In this document: one piece after another, positions 35,853 to 44,200 of the stretch | Layout of the letters: each line of letters opens with the position of its first letter | How positions within the stretch are numbered: position 1 is the stretch's first letter | Assembly (NCBI GenBank): GCA_017517665.1 | Contig: JAFWYP010000007.1 | Span: 1 to 64,000 of the forward strand | DNA: 64,000 bases | Reading direction: 5' to 3' | From: Clostridia bacterium | Lineage (GTDB): Bacteria; Bacillota; Clostridia; Oscillospirales; Acutalibacteraceae | Notes under the pieces: model-generated | Seen by the model: only the letters and a program-made list of their open reading frames with translations | Database searches by the model: none | Told to the model about the DNA's origin: nothing | Program-made: the position numbers and the translations under genes

Positions 35853-36023
35853 TTATTCAGCCTTGGGAGCTTCAACGGGGCAAGCGTCTGCACAAGCACC
35901 GCATTCGATGCAAGCATCAGCGTCGATAACGTACTTGCCGTCGCCCTCTGAAATAGCTTCAACGGGGCATTCTGCTGCACATGCGCCGCAGGAGATGCAA
36001 TCGTCATTAATGATGTATGCCAT
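35853..36023 (-). CDS. 2[4Fe-4S] ferredoxin
   Basis: A 56-residue low-potential electron carrier. Two CxxCxxCxxxCP motifs (CISCGACAAECP and CIECGACADACP) bind two [4Fe-4S] clusters, exactly the Clostridial ferredoxin layout and length. GGAGG lies 9 bases before the ATG at 36023. The gene is missed by a 60-residue cutoff. It has its own promoter and terminator, as expected for a highly expressed carrier. The partner enzymes are not in the window. Confidence 0.97.
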   Translation of the reverse strand: MAYIINDDCISCGACAAECPVEAISEGDGKYVIDADACIECGACADACPVEAPKAE

Positions 36024-36056
36024 TGTGACCGTCCTCCTTATATTTTTTTCAACACC

Positions 36057-36084
36057 ATTGTATCACATTATTTCAAAATTGCAA
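36057..36084 (-). promoter_or_regulatory. Ferredoxin promoter
   Basis: On the minus strand TTGCAA, 16 bases, TACAAT with TGA before the -10. About 30 bases separate it from the ATG. Confidence 0.75.
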
Positions 36085-36121
36085 GAGGTTTTTAATGTAA
36101 ATTACAAATGTTGACAAAAAA

Positions 36122-36988
36122 TCAGCCTTCGATCTCTTTTAAAGCCTCTATTTCTTCTTTTGCAACCTTTATTTTTGCATCGCGGACTGTTTTGGTTTCT
36201 TTTCTTGAAAAATATTTGGGAGGTGCATCAGGGTTGTTGTGAAGCTGCACTTTAAGCTTGCCTGTGAGAAGGCTGCATTCAACAACCATGCCCGCACCCT
36301 CGGGAGTTTCAACTATTGCGCCGGGTTTGGGAGTGATTTTGAGCAGATGCTCATAAGCATCCTGCTCATATTTAAGGCAGCACATGAGTCTGCCGCAAAC
36401 GCCGCTGATTTTAACGGGATTAAGTGAAAGACCCTGCTCTTTTGCCATTTTGATTGATACGGGCTGGAATTCTCCAAGGAAGCTGTTGCAGCAGAAGGGT
36501 CTGCCGCAGATGCCGAGACCGCCAAGCATTTTCGCTTCATCGCGCACACCTATCTGACGAAGCTCGATTCTTGTTCTGAAAATGCCTGCAAGGTCTTTTA
36601 CAAGCTCACGGAAGTCAACTCTGTTATCAGCAGTGAAATAGAAAAGTACCTTTGAGTCATCAAATGTGAAGTTAACATCAACCAGCTTCATATCAAGAGC
36701 GTGCTGCTCGATTTTTTGCTGGCAGATAACCATTGCTTCTTTTTCTCTTTCTCTGTTGTAACGGACTTTCTCAATGTCCTTTTCGCTTGCGGCACGAATG
36801 ATCTTTCTGAGGGGCTTCACGATTTCGTCATCGCTTATTTCCCTGTTTTCCAGAGCAACCTCACCGCATTCTATTCCTCGGGACGTTTCAACAATAACCA
36901 TACGCCCCTTTTCAAATTTCTGTCCTTCGGGGTCAAAGTAATAAACCTTGCCCGCCTCTTTAAAACGAACGCCGATAACCTCAGCCAT
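36122..36988 (-). CDS. ricT: RicT/YaaT, PSP1-domain protein
   Basis: RicT works with RicF and RicA in RNA maturation complexes with RNase Y and in sporulation control. The 288 residues show the PSP1 domain (GVRFKEAGKVYYFDPEG to about 120) and the Cys motifs GICGRPFCCNSF (about 158) and GVCGRLMCCLKY (about 195), which bind iron-sulfur clusters in Bacillus RicT. GGAGG precedes ATG. The C-terminal tail is highly charged. It is last in the citrate synthase-to-ricT operon and follows holB by 18 bases, the standard Firmicute order. Confidence 0.93.
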   Translation of the reverse strand: MAEVIGVRFKEAGKVYYFDPEGQKFEKGRMVIVETSRGIECGEVALENREISDDEIVKPLRKIIRAASEKDIEKVRYNREREKEAMVICQQKIEQHALDMKLVDVNFTFDDSKVLFYFTADNRVDFRELVKDLAGIFRTRIELRQIGVRDEAKMLGGLGICGRPFCCNSFLGEFQPVSIKMAKEQGLSLNPVKISGVCGRLMCCLKYEQDAYEHLLKITPKPGAIVETPEGAGMVVECSLLTGKLKVQLHNNPDAPPKYFSRKETKTVRDAKIKVAKEEIEALKEIEG

Positions 36989-37006
36989 AATTACCTCCGA
37001 TATGAT

Positions 37007-37900
37007 TTATACTTGATTGGTGACTGCTTTGCGCAATTTTGTGCAAAGAGCAGTAACCGTTAAATTATGATTTGCATTAAGACGGATTGAATTCATGATT
37101 ATATCCGTGTTTTCTATAAGAGCAAGCAGAGCGCGTCTGCTGAGCCTTGGTTCGATTTCGGAAACGGTTTGTGAAAACTCGTTTTCTTCACCGCATGCCG
37201 AATATTTTTTTCGCATTGCCTGTGCATATATTTCCTGAATAACAGGAAGTGCGGCTTTGAGCAGTTTCGGATTTTTCTCGAAAACAGCCGCCGCTTTGAT
37301 TATTTCTATATCGTCAAGCGCCGCAGATGCAACGGCGATGCTTTTTGCCGCATTTGCGACCTCCTCCCACGGAATGTCGCGAGAGCCTTCCGACGCGGTT
37401 TCGCCAAGATTATAAACCGTTGCGCGGGAAAGCACGGTGGGTAAAAATCCCGATTTTGACGAACAGAGCAAAATGAAGTTTATATATGAAGGCGGTTCTT
37501 CAAGAATTTTCAGGATGGCATTCTGTCCTTCGTTGCCCATGGTGTGGGAATTTTCAAGAATAAAAACCTTTCTGTCCGCTTCATTGGGAACAATATATGC
37601 TTTGTTTCTTATTTCTCTTACGATGTCAACCTTGAAAGCCTTGGGTTTATCCTCGACAGAATAAACGAGTATGTCCGCATGAGAATCGGCAGAAGCTTTT
37701 CTGCAGTCGGAGCAGCTGAAGCACGGTTTGATTCCGCCGCCGCTGCAAACAAGAGCCGCGGCAGTTTTTTTGGCAAGACTCATCCTTTCCTCCGATGAAC
37801 CGCCTTCGATAATAACGGCATGGGGGAATCGCTTTGAGTGCATGGCTGCGGATATTGACTTTTCAACGGAATTGGTTAAATCAAAGCCTTCTGTGAGCAT
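37007..37900 (-). CDS. holB: DNA polymerase III delta' subunit
   Basis: A clamp-loader subunit of 297 residues. The AAA+ fold is recognised by FPHAVIIEGG, the zinc module CFSCSDCRK (about 60-68), VFILENSHTMGNEGQNAILKILEEPP and LLCSSKSGFLPTVLSRA (the SRC-like position reads SRA). The P-loop is degenerate (GGSSEERMSLAKK), normal for delta'. AAAAGGA precedes the ATG. It sits between darA and ricT. A missing Cys in the SRC motif is a small deviation, as this motif usually reads SRC. Confidence 0.93.
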   Translation of the reverse strand: MLTEGFDLTNSVEKSISAAMHSKRFPHAVIIEGGSSEERMSLAKKTAAALVCSGGGIKPCFSCSDCRKASADSHADILVYSVEDKPKAFKVDIVREIRNKAYIVPNEADRKVFILENSHTMGNEGQNAILKILEEPPSYINFILLCSSKSGFLPTVLSRATVYNLGETASEGSRDIPWEEVANAAKSIAVASAALDDIEIIKAAAVFEKNPKLLKAALPVIQEIYAQAMRKKYSACGEENEFSQTVSEIEPRLSRRALLALIENTDIIMNSIRLNANHNLTVTALCTKLRKAVTNQV

Positions 37901-37915
37901 CAGTTATTTTCCTTT

Positions 37916-38239
37916 TTAAAGTTTTATAAATTTGTCAACGTCAACAACAAAAACGGTTGCGCCGCCGACCGTTACTTCAACTGCGCGGGAAATGAATCCC
38001 TCAGACATGAAAGAGGGTGAGGGAGTGACCATCTGCGTGCGCTTGCGTGAAAATTCGCTGATGATTTCGATAACATCGTCAACCTTTTCGTCTTCCGTAC
38101 CGATAAGAAGAGTTGAGTTGCCGGACTTGAGGAAGCCGCCTGAGGTTGAAAGTCTTGTTGCGCCGTAGCCTTTGTGAGTGAGTTCGCTGAGAACGCTGGG
38201 GCAGTCGTCATTGTTGATGATAGCAACGATAAGCTTCAT
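37916..38239 (-). CDS. darA: Cyclic-di-AMP receptor DarA/PstA-like
   Basis: A PII-like trimeric protein of 107 residues that binds c-di-AMP in Firmicutes. Characteristic blocks are MKLIVAIINNDD, GYGATRLSTSGGFLKSGNSTLLIG (shortened here) and VTVGGATVFVVDVD. Its start overlaps the stop of the QueG-like gene by 4 bases. In Bacillus the same neighbourhood is yaaQ-yaaR-holB-yaaT; yaaR is absent here. The downstream signalling target is unknown. Confidence 0.93.
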   Translation of the reverse strand: MKLIVAIINNDDCPSVLSELTHKGYGATRLSTSGGFLKSGNSTLLIGTEDEKVDDVIEIISEFSRKRTQMVTPSPSFMSEGFISRAVEVTVGGATVFVVDVDKFIKL

Positions 38240-39036
38240 GTGTTATCTCTCCTCTGTAATGAAATGTTTCTGTCAATAACCTTTCTTCCGCGCCATTCAT
38301 ATGTTCTTCCTTCGAGTGAACAGCCTTCGGTAACATGGGAAACGGGGGAGGAAAGGAATTCTTCAATTTCGGTAACTGCGGCATTTTTGTTCATCGGGCA
38401 GATATCCTGACAGATATCGCATCCCCACACGCAGCCGCATTCTTTCATCAGACGGATTTCTTCTTCGGTAAGCTCACCTTTTTTCTGAGTTATCTCCGAA
38501 AGACACTTTTTTCTGTCAAATCCGTTTTCTTTTATAGCCGATGACGGACAAGCCTTTACACACTTGCCGCATTTGAGGCATTCATTTATCTCGCACTTTT
38601 CAAGGTCAAGCTCAAGGTCGGTAACAATTTCGCCGATAAAAACGTACGAGCCGTATTTTTCGGTTATCAGAAGTGAATTTATGCCTCTTACTCCGAGACC
38701 TGAAAGACAGGCTGCCGTTACTTCGGGTATGGGTGAATTATCCGCAAATGCCGAAAACTCATTTTCGGGAAAAAGCTTTTTCAGTTCCGAAACCGCTTTT
38801 TCAAGCCTTGACAATGCAACCTCATGATAATCGGTAACAACCGCATATTTGGAGATGTTTATCTTGCTGTATTCCGATTTTTCAAGAAGATACGGAAAAC
38901 AGGCAACGATAACTGATTTTGAGTTTTGCGGCAGTCTGCTTTTTGCTCTGCAGTTAATAAGAGAGTTGCTTAAATCTTTAAACGGACATATTCCCCACAG
39001 TGGGGAAATACCGATCATTATTTCCGATATGTTCAA
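38236..39036 (-). CDS. Epoxyqueuosine reductase-like iron-sulfur protein
   Basis: Resembles QueG, the cobalamin/4Fe-4S enzyme of the last step of queuosine synthesis. Blocks are DNSPIPEVTAACLSGLGVRG with the catalytic-type Asp, LKCGKCVKACPSSAI and CDICQDICPMN, giving two [4Fe-4S] clusters. At about 266 residues it lacks the usual 80-100 N- or C-terminal residues of QueG, so activity may differ. TTG 39036 is preferred because GGGGTGA sits 5 bases upstream and 4 bases separate it from the AEC stop; ATGs at 39051 or 39066 overlap that gene and lack a site. Confidence 0.75.
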   Translation of the reverse strand: MNISEIMIGISPLWGICPFKDLSNSLINCRAKSRLPQNSKSVIVACFPYLLEKSEYSKINISKYAVVTDYHEVALSRLEKAVSELKKLFPENEFSAFADNSPIPEVTAACLSGLGVRGINSLLITEKYGSYVFIGEIVTDLELDLEKCEINECLKCGKCVKACPSSAIKENGFDRKKCLSEITQKKGELTEEEIRLMKECGCVWGCDICQDICPMNKNAAVTEIEEFLSSPVSHVTEGCSLEGRTYEWRGRKVIDRNISLQRRDNT

Positions 39037-39040
39037 ACTG

Positions 39041-39985
39041 TCACCCCACATACTGCGCCAGAGCAATCATGACGGGTAAAGTGATTATTGAAATAAAACT
39101 GACAACTGCAACGGTCTGCGATGCAAGACCCGTGTTGCGGTCGTATTTTGCGGAAAACATAACGGTGTTGTTTGCCGTAGGTGCACCTGCTGAAATTGAG
39201 AGTGCAACGAGAAGCGTGCCTGCAATTCCCGCCAGTCTGAATCCCGCAAGAAGAATAAGCGGAAGGATAATGAGTTTTACGAGTGCAACGGCAAAAATAC
39301 GCCAATTTTTGAAAATGGTTTTAAAATTTGTATTTGCAATATAAGTTCCGAAAATCAGCATTGCAACGGGAGTGTTAAGGCTTGCGATATAGTTAATCGG
39401 CTTTGCGATTATATCGGGCATATCAAACGAAAGAAGGAAAAGGGGAAGTCCGATGATAACCGAAATAACGCCGGGATTGACTATAAGATTTTTTATGCTG
39501 AACTTAACCTTTTCGCCGTCTTTACCTTTGGTGATTGTGTAAATACCGTGGGTAAAGCTGAAAATCTGGAACGAAATAATAACAGCCGAGCAATAGAATA
39601 CACCTTCATCGCCGAGCACTGCGCCTGCAAGCGGAAGAGCCATATATCCGCAGTTTCCGTAAGCACACGAATACTTATAGATACAGGCTTCATCCTTGTC
39701 ACAGCGATTGAATACAAGTGAAGATATAATTGCCGAAACAATGTGAAGCACAAAGCCGCAGATAATCGCAATGAAAAGACCCTTCGCAGTATCGGCGCTG
39801 TATTCGAGCTTATAAAAGCTTTCAATAATAACTGCGGGAGTTATTATATAAAACAGCAGGTCTGTGCAGCTTTTTGCAACCTTTTCGGTGTATATTCCTA
39901 TTTTGTCTGCTATTGCGCCGACTGCAACAAGAATATAGAGAATTGCAACCTGTTCGCCGGCGACGAGAACATTCTGAAAAAACAT
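39041..39985 (-). CDS. AEC family transporter
   Basis: A ten-helix secondary transporter of the auxin-efflux-carrier family, which moves organic acids or similar anions. The 314 residues begin with AILYILVAVGAIADKIG; the mid-protein helix break GNCGYMALPL and the late GAPTANNTVMFS are family blocks. One base separates it from the preceding membrane gene. Co-transcription with citrate synthase suggests a di- or tricarboxylate, but that is inference. Confidence 0.88.
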   Translation of the reverse strand: MFFQNVLVAGEQVAILYILVAVGAIADKIGIYTEKVAKSCTDLLFYIITPAVIIESFYKLEYSADTAKGLFIAIICGFVLHIVSAIISSLVFNRCDKDEACIYKYSCAYGNCGYMALPLAGAVLGDEGVFYCSAVIISFQIFSFTHGIYTITKGKDGEKVKFSIKNLIVNPGVISVIIGLPLFLLSFDMPDIIAKPINYIASLNTPVAMLIFGTYIANTNFKTIFKNWRIFAVALVKLIILPLILLAGFRLAGIAGTLLVALSISAGAPTANNTVMFSAKYDRNTGLASQTVAVVSFISIITLPVMIALAQYVG

Positions 39986-39986
39986 A

Positions 39987-40850
39987 TTATTCCTCTGTTG
40001 TTGTATTTTCGGGAAGTTTAACGGTTACTCTTGTGAGTACGGTTGAAATTACGAAAAGTGCAATTCCGAAATCGCAGTATTCTGCAGGTGACTGCTCATG
40101 GAGAAGATTTGCATTTCCCGTAATCATAACAATGAAACGCGGAACAAAGCAGAGAAGAGCGAGAAGCGCCGAGGAAAGTCCGTAGGCAGCAATTTTCCAC
40201 TCTTTCTTTTCTGCATCAACTCTTGAGTTGACCTGAGCAAAAGCCATGAAAAACAGAATAAAGAATACAAGCATTATCATTTCAAGCATGAGGTCTGAAA
40301 CTCTTATGTAGCTTATTGTGCGTGTGAATCTGAAAATAAGTCTGAAAATACTCCAGATTACGGGCGCGAGAGAAATAAGTCTGTATTCAGAGCCGTTTGA
40401 TTTGCCCGAGATATATGATGTGCCGAGTGCAACAAAATAAATAGCGGATAAAAGTGCAAAAACTGCCTGCATGCCGAAAATAAGATTTGTTGTTTTGGTG
40501 TCTTCTGCAAAGCTGTTGGAATTCATGATTTTAACAAAAATATCAACAGCATTCATAAGAAGACCTATAGCAGCCGTGAAACCGAGGATTCCCTGACCGG
40601 GACGTTTTACAGCTTCAAGTGAATAATCAAGTGTTTTTCTTTTTGAGAATCCGAGAATAAGGAATGCGAGAATTGCAACAGCGCAAACCGTTGCAAGAAT
40701 ATATACACTCCAATCGTTTTCGGCAAAAAATCCCGTGTTGCTTTCAAGAACGGTGAAAAACTGAAGCGTTCTTACGGGCAGAGCAATAATTGCGGTTGCA
40801 GCAAAAATAAGAATTCCGATGCCGAATCCGCTTTTTGTTATGCTTTTCAT
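39987..40850 (-). CDS. Membrane protein of unknown function
   Basis: 287 residues with about eight hydrophobic segments and short loops; the C-terminus is polar and acidic (LPENTTTEE). The segment RLIFRFTRTISYIRVSDLMLEMIMLVFF is a distinctive amphipathic-to-membrane stretch. No family motif is recognised. It is 12 bases behind citrate synthase and 1 base before the AEC gene, so it is made with both. Confidence 0.7.
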   Translation of the reverse strand: MKSITKSGFGIGILIFAATAIIALPVRTLQFFTVLESNTGFFAENDWSVYILATVCAVAILAFLILGFSKRKTLDYSLEAVKRPGQGILGFTAAIGLLMNAVDIFVKIMNSNSFAEDTKTTNLIFGMQAVFALLSAIYFVALGTSYISGKSNGSEYRLISLAPVIWSIFRLIFRFTRTISYIRVSDLMLEMIMLVFFILFFMAFAQVNSRVDAEKKEWKIAAYGLSSALLALLCFVPRFIVMITGNANLLHEQSPAEYCDFGIALFVISTVLTRVTVKLPENTTTEE

Positions 40851-40862
40851 TTTCTTTACCTC

Positions 40863-42230
40863 TTATCTGTCATTGATGGGGACATAAATATTTCTGATAT
40901 TATTGCTCTTATAGGCGGGACGGATGATTTTGCCGCCCGTAACAAGCTCTTCGATTCTGTGTGCTGACCAGCCTGCGATTCTTGCAATTGTGAAAATAGG
41001 AGTGAAAAGGTCGGGCGGAATATCAAGCATCTTATAAACAAGACCTGAATAGAGGTCAACATTTGCACACATTGCCGCTTTCTTCTGTGACTTGTGGCTG
41101 TTGAAAATTTCGGGAGTAAGCTGTTCAATGAGGTTGAGAAGAATAAATTCATCCTCAAATTCGGTATTTACCGCAAATTCCTGAGCCTTCTGCTTAAGAA
41201 TTTTTGCTCTCGGGTCGGAAAGTGTATAAACCGCATGACCCATGCCGTAGATAAGACCCGAACCGTCGCCTGCTTCCTTCTTTATGATTTTGGTGAGGAA
41301 ATCGGCAACCTGACCTTCGTTTGTGATGTCGCTGACACCCGCTTTGATGTGTTCAATCATTTCGGTAACCTTGATGTTTGCACCGCCGTGCTTGGGACCC
41401 TTGAGTGCCCCGATGCTTGCAGCCGTTGATGCATAGGTGTCTGTGCCGCTTGAAGTAAGAACTCTTGTTGTGAAGGTTGAGTTGTTACCGCCGCCGTGCT
41501 CCGCATGAAGCATGAGGCAGATATCGAGAAGCTTTGCTTCGCGGTCGGTAAAGGTTTTGTCAGCCCTGATTGAACGGAGAACCGTCTGCGCAGTTCTGTG
41601 TTCGGGTTTCATCTGATGAATATACATACTCTTGCGGTAGTAGTGTCTGCGCTTTACCTGATAAGCATAAACCATAATTGCGGGAATCTGTGCGATAAGG
41701 TGAATGCACTGACGAAGAACGTTTTCAACCGAAATATCATCGGGGTTATTGTCATAGGAATAAAGTGCAAGCACTGAACGGGAAAGCTTGTTCATGATGT
41801 TGGGCGAGGGAGCTTTCATAATCATATCTTCTATGAAATCATCGGGCAATTCACGGCAAGCCGAAAGAATATCGCAGAAATTATCAAGCTGTTCTTTTGT
41901 GGGGAGAGTACCGAAAAGAAGAAGATAAACAACCTCTTCAAATCCGAAACGGTCTTCCGCAACGCAGGCATTGACGATGTCCTCCATATCAATGCCTCTG
42001 AAACGCAGACGGCCTTCTCTGGGAATTTTTTCACCGTCGTCGATAAAATAACCTTCAACGGTACAAACGCCCGTGATGCCTGCCATAACACCTGTTCCGT
42101 CGGAATTCCTGAGTCCTCTTTTAACGTTGAAACGCTCAAAATCTGCAGGGTCTATATAGTTATATTTGCGAATTTTATCGCATAAATTCTTAATGTCACG
42201 TTCCGCTACGTGTGATTCAATGGTGGACAT
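40863..42230 (-). CDS. Citrate synthase (citrate/2-methylcitrate synthase family)
   Basis: Condenses acetyl-CoA (or propionyl-CoA) with oxaloacetate. The 455-residue protein carries LRFRGIDMEDIV, the catalytic His regions LHAEHGGGNNST and YGMGHAVYTLSDPRA, and KGPKHGGANIKV. The extra N-terminal 60 residues are common in Clostridial enzymes. The ATG at 42230 is chosen because AAGGAGGCG lies upstream; the longer frame is unsupported. It is the first gene of a seven-gene operon from a TTGACT-17-TATAAT promoter. Methylcitrate synthase activity cannot be excluded. Confidence 0.92.
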   Translation of the reverse strand: MSTIESHVAERDIKNLCDKIRKYNYIDPADFERFNVKRGLRNSDGTGVMAGITGVCTVEGYFIDDGEKIPREGRLRFRGIDMEDIVNACVAEDRFGFEEVVYLLLFGTLPTKEQLDNFCDILSACRELPDDFIEDMIMKAPSPNIMNKLSRSVLALYSYDNNPDDISVENVLRQCIHLIAQIPAIMVYAYQVKRRHYYRKSMYIHQMKPEHRTAQTVLRSIRADKTFTDREAKLLDICLMLHAEHGGGNNSTFTTRVLTSSGTDTYASTAASIGALKGPKHGGANIKVTEMIEHIKAGVSDITNEGQVADFLTKIIKKEAGDGSGLIYGMGHAVYTLSDPRAKILKQKAQEFAVNTEFEDEFILLNLIEQLTPEIFNSHKSQKKAAMCANVDLYSGLVYKMLDIPPDLFTPIFTIARIAGWSAHRIEELVTGGKIIRPAYKSNNIRNIYVPINDR

Positions 42231-42247
42231 AGTATGCGCCTCCTTCT

Positions 42248-42276
42248 GTAAATAAAACATATCTCCATCATATAAT
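42248..42276 (+). promoter_or_regulatory. Possible sigma-E-like promoter of spoIID
   Basis: CATATAAT at 42269-42276 fits the sigma-E -10 consensus well; the -35 candidate GTAAATA (42248-42254, 14-base spacing) is only partial. Tentative. Confidence 0.35.
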
Positions 42277-42282
42277 TAATTT

Positions 42283-42311
42283 ATTATATATCTTTAAAAG
42301 GTAAAAGTCAA
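42283..42311 (-). promoter_or_regulatory. Promoter of the citrate synthase operon
   Basis: On the minus strand TTGACT (42311-42306), 17 bases, TATAAT (42288-42283). The -35 box lies next to the spoIID ribosome site on the other strand. Confidence 0.88.
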
Positions 42312-42326
42312 GAAAGGATGAATAAA

Positions 42327-43310
42327 ATGCACGCAAGTATTGTAGTTTTCATAATCATTGCACTTTCTCTTCTTTTATGTCCCGCTGCCGCTCTTGCAAA
42401 TCCCTTTTCGGGAAATGAAGAAACAAAGAAAGTCATATCCGTGCAGACACAAGAGAGTGATGAGAGTGCATATATTTCGGTGATGTCGTCATCAACGGGG
42501 AAAACCGAAAAAATAAAGCTCCGCGAATATGTCATCGGTTCGGTTGCAGCGGAAATGCCTGCGAACTATCATACGGAAGCTCTCAAAGCACAGGCGGTTG
42601 CAAGCTATACATATGCAAAGAAGGTCAGCGAACAGAACGAAAAATATAAAGAATCTTATCTCGGAGAAGCGGATATAACAGACAGCCCCGATACACATCA
42701 AGGATATATTGACGAAAAACGCCGCAGAGAAAAATGGGGCGAAAATTTTGATGACTATGAAAAGAAAATTGAAGATGCCGTCGATGAGGTTTTCGGATAT
42801 TTCATGACGTATAACGGCGATACCGCGCTTGCGGTTTATCATTCAAACAGCGCCGGAAAAACGCAGAGCGCAAAAACGCTGTGGGGAACGGATATCCCAT
42901 ATCTTACAAGCGTTGAAAGTCCGGGGGATAAGCTTTCTCCCGATTACATGACTGTTCATGAATTCACAAAAAACGAATTCAGGAAGCTTGCAAAGAAATT
43001 TGATATAAATCTTGACGGAGATGCGGCGGAATGGGTCGGCGAGCTTACAAAGGCTGACAGCGGTTATGTTATTTCAGTCAGACTCGGTTCAACCGAGGTG
43101 AGTGCATCAAAATTCAGGGAAGAATTCGGTCTTAAAAGCTGCTGCTTTGATATTGAATATTCCGACGGAAAATTTAAAGTAACTTGCCGAGGCTACGGTC
43201 ACGGTGCGGGAATGAGCCAGTACGGCGCAGATTATATGGCACGTCAGGGGAGTACATGGCGCGAAATACTGAAGCATTATTACACAGGTATAGAATTTGA
43301 TGCGGAATAA
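42327..43310 (+). CDS. spoIID: Stage II sporulation protein D (SpoIID)
   Basis: A membrane-anchored lytic transglycosylase that cuts denuded glycan strands during engulfment. The 327 residues have a signal anchor (about 4-24), the catalytic block LREYVIGSVAAEMPA with Glu76, and the C-terminal GYGHGAGMSQYGADYMA (about 290-306). ATG 42327 is spaced 8 bases from AAAGGA; ATG 42318 touches it. It is divergent from the citrate synthase operon, and a sigma-E-like box is tentative. It confirms spore-forming ancestry, not current sporulation. Confidence 0.93.
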   Translation: MHASIVVFIIIALSLLLCPAAALANPFSGNEETKKVISVQTQESDESAYISVMSSSTGKTEKIKLREYVIGSVAAEMPANYHTEALKAQAVASYTYAKKVSEQNEKYKESYLGEADITDSPDTHQGYIDEKRRREKWGENFDDYEKKIEDAVDEVFGYFMTYNGDTALAVYHSNSAGKTQSAKTLWGTDIPYLTSVESPGDKLSPDYMTVHEFTKNEFRKLAKKFDINLDGDAAEWVGELTKADSGYVISVRLGSTEVSASKFREEFGLKSCCFDIEYSDGKFKVTCRGYGHGAGMSQYGADYMARQGSTWREILKHYYTGIEFDAE

Positions 43311-43357
43311 TGAGTTGATAACAGCAGATAATAGTAAAAAACCAAAAGGCGGAGTTT

Positions 43358-44200
43358 ATGAAAAAGGTTGTAATTACTGCGGACAGTGCGGCGGATATCC
43401 CGAAGGATATTGCCGATAAATACGGAATCGAAATCATGCCGATGAATGTTATAATTGACGGCACGGAGAAAAAGGACGGCATTGATATTACCGCATCGGA
43501 AATATTTGATTATGTTGGTAATACGGGAAAAATCCCCAAAACTTCTTCCGTGCCTCCTGCTGAATATACGGATTTTTTTGAAAGGTATACCAAAGATGGG
43601 AAAGTTGTTGTGCATCTTTCGTTCTGTTCGGAATTGTCATCAACCTGCCGCAATGCAAAAATGGCGGCAAGTGCAATGGAAAATGTTTATGTGATTGATA
43701 CCCTTAACCTCGGCGGCGGAATTGCACTTCTTGCGCTGAAAGGGTGCGGAATGCGCGACAACGGACTTGGTGCGGAAGAAATATATAAAAATCTGATGCA
43801 GCTTATTCCCGATGCAAGAGTCAGTTATCTTCTTGATAGCATTGATTTTCTCCGCCGTTCGGGCAGGTGCTCTGCGGCAAAGGCTTTCGGTGCAAATCTT
43901 TTTTCTGTAAAACCCTGTGCAGCCATGGTCAACGGTAAAATCGAGGTTGTTAAAAAATATATCGGAAAATCAAAAGCCGTCCGCCTGCAATATGCAAGCG
44001 AACAGCTTGAAAATGCTTGTAATATTGATTTTTCAACCGCATTTGTCTATCATTCGGGAGTTGCCGAATCCGAACTGTCCGAAATCGGAAAACTCCTGAA
44101 AAACAAAGGCTTTGAGCAGGTCATAACCGCATTTACGGGATGCATGATAAGCCTTCATAGCGGAAGAAAAGCCGTGGGAATTCATTATCTTACAAAATAA
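43358..44200 (+). CDS. DegV family fatty-acid-binding protein
   Basis: DegV/FakB proteins bind fatty acids, in some species passing them to the FakA kinase. The 280 residues carry ITADSAADIPKD, the SSVPPAEY segment, the HLSFCSELSSTCRNA block with the ligand-site Ser and GGIALLALKGCG. GCGGAG precedes ATG. No fakA is nearby. The stop abuts the convergent hydrolase stop at 44201 with zero bases between. Confidence 0.9.
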   Translation: MKKVVITADSAADIPKDIADKYGIEIMPMNVIIDGTEKKDGIDITASEIFDYVGNTGKIPKTSSVPPAEYTDFFERYTKDGKVVVHLSFCSELSSTCRNAKMAASAMENVYVIDTLNLGGGIALLALKGCGMRDNGLGAEEIYKNLMQLIPDARVSYLLDSIDFLRRSGRCSAAKAFGANLFSVKPCAAMVNGKIEVVKKYIGKSKAVRLQYASEQLENACNIDFSTAFVYHSGVAESELSEIGKLLKNKGFEQVITAFTGCMISLHSGRKAVGIHYLTK

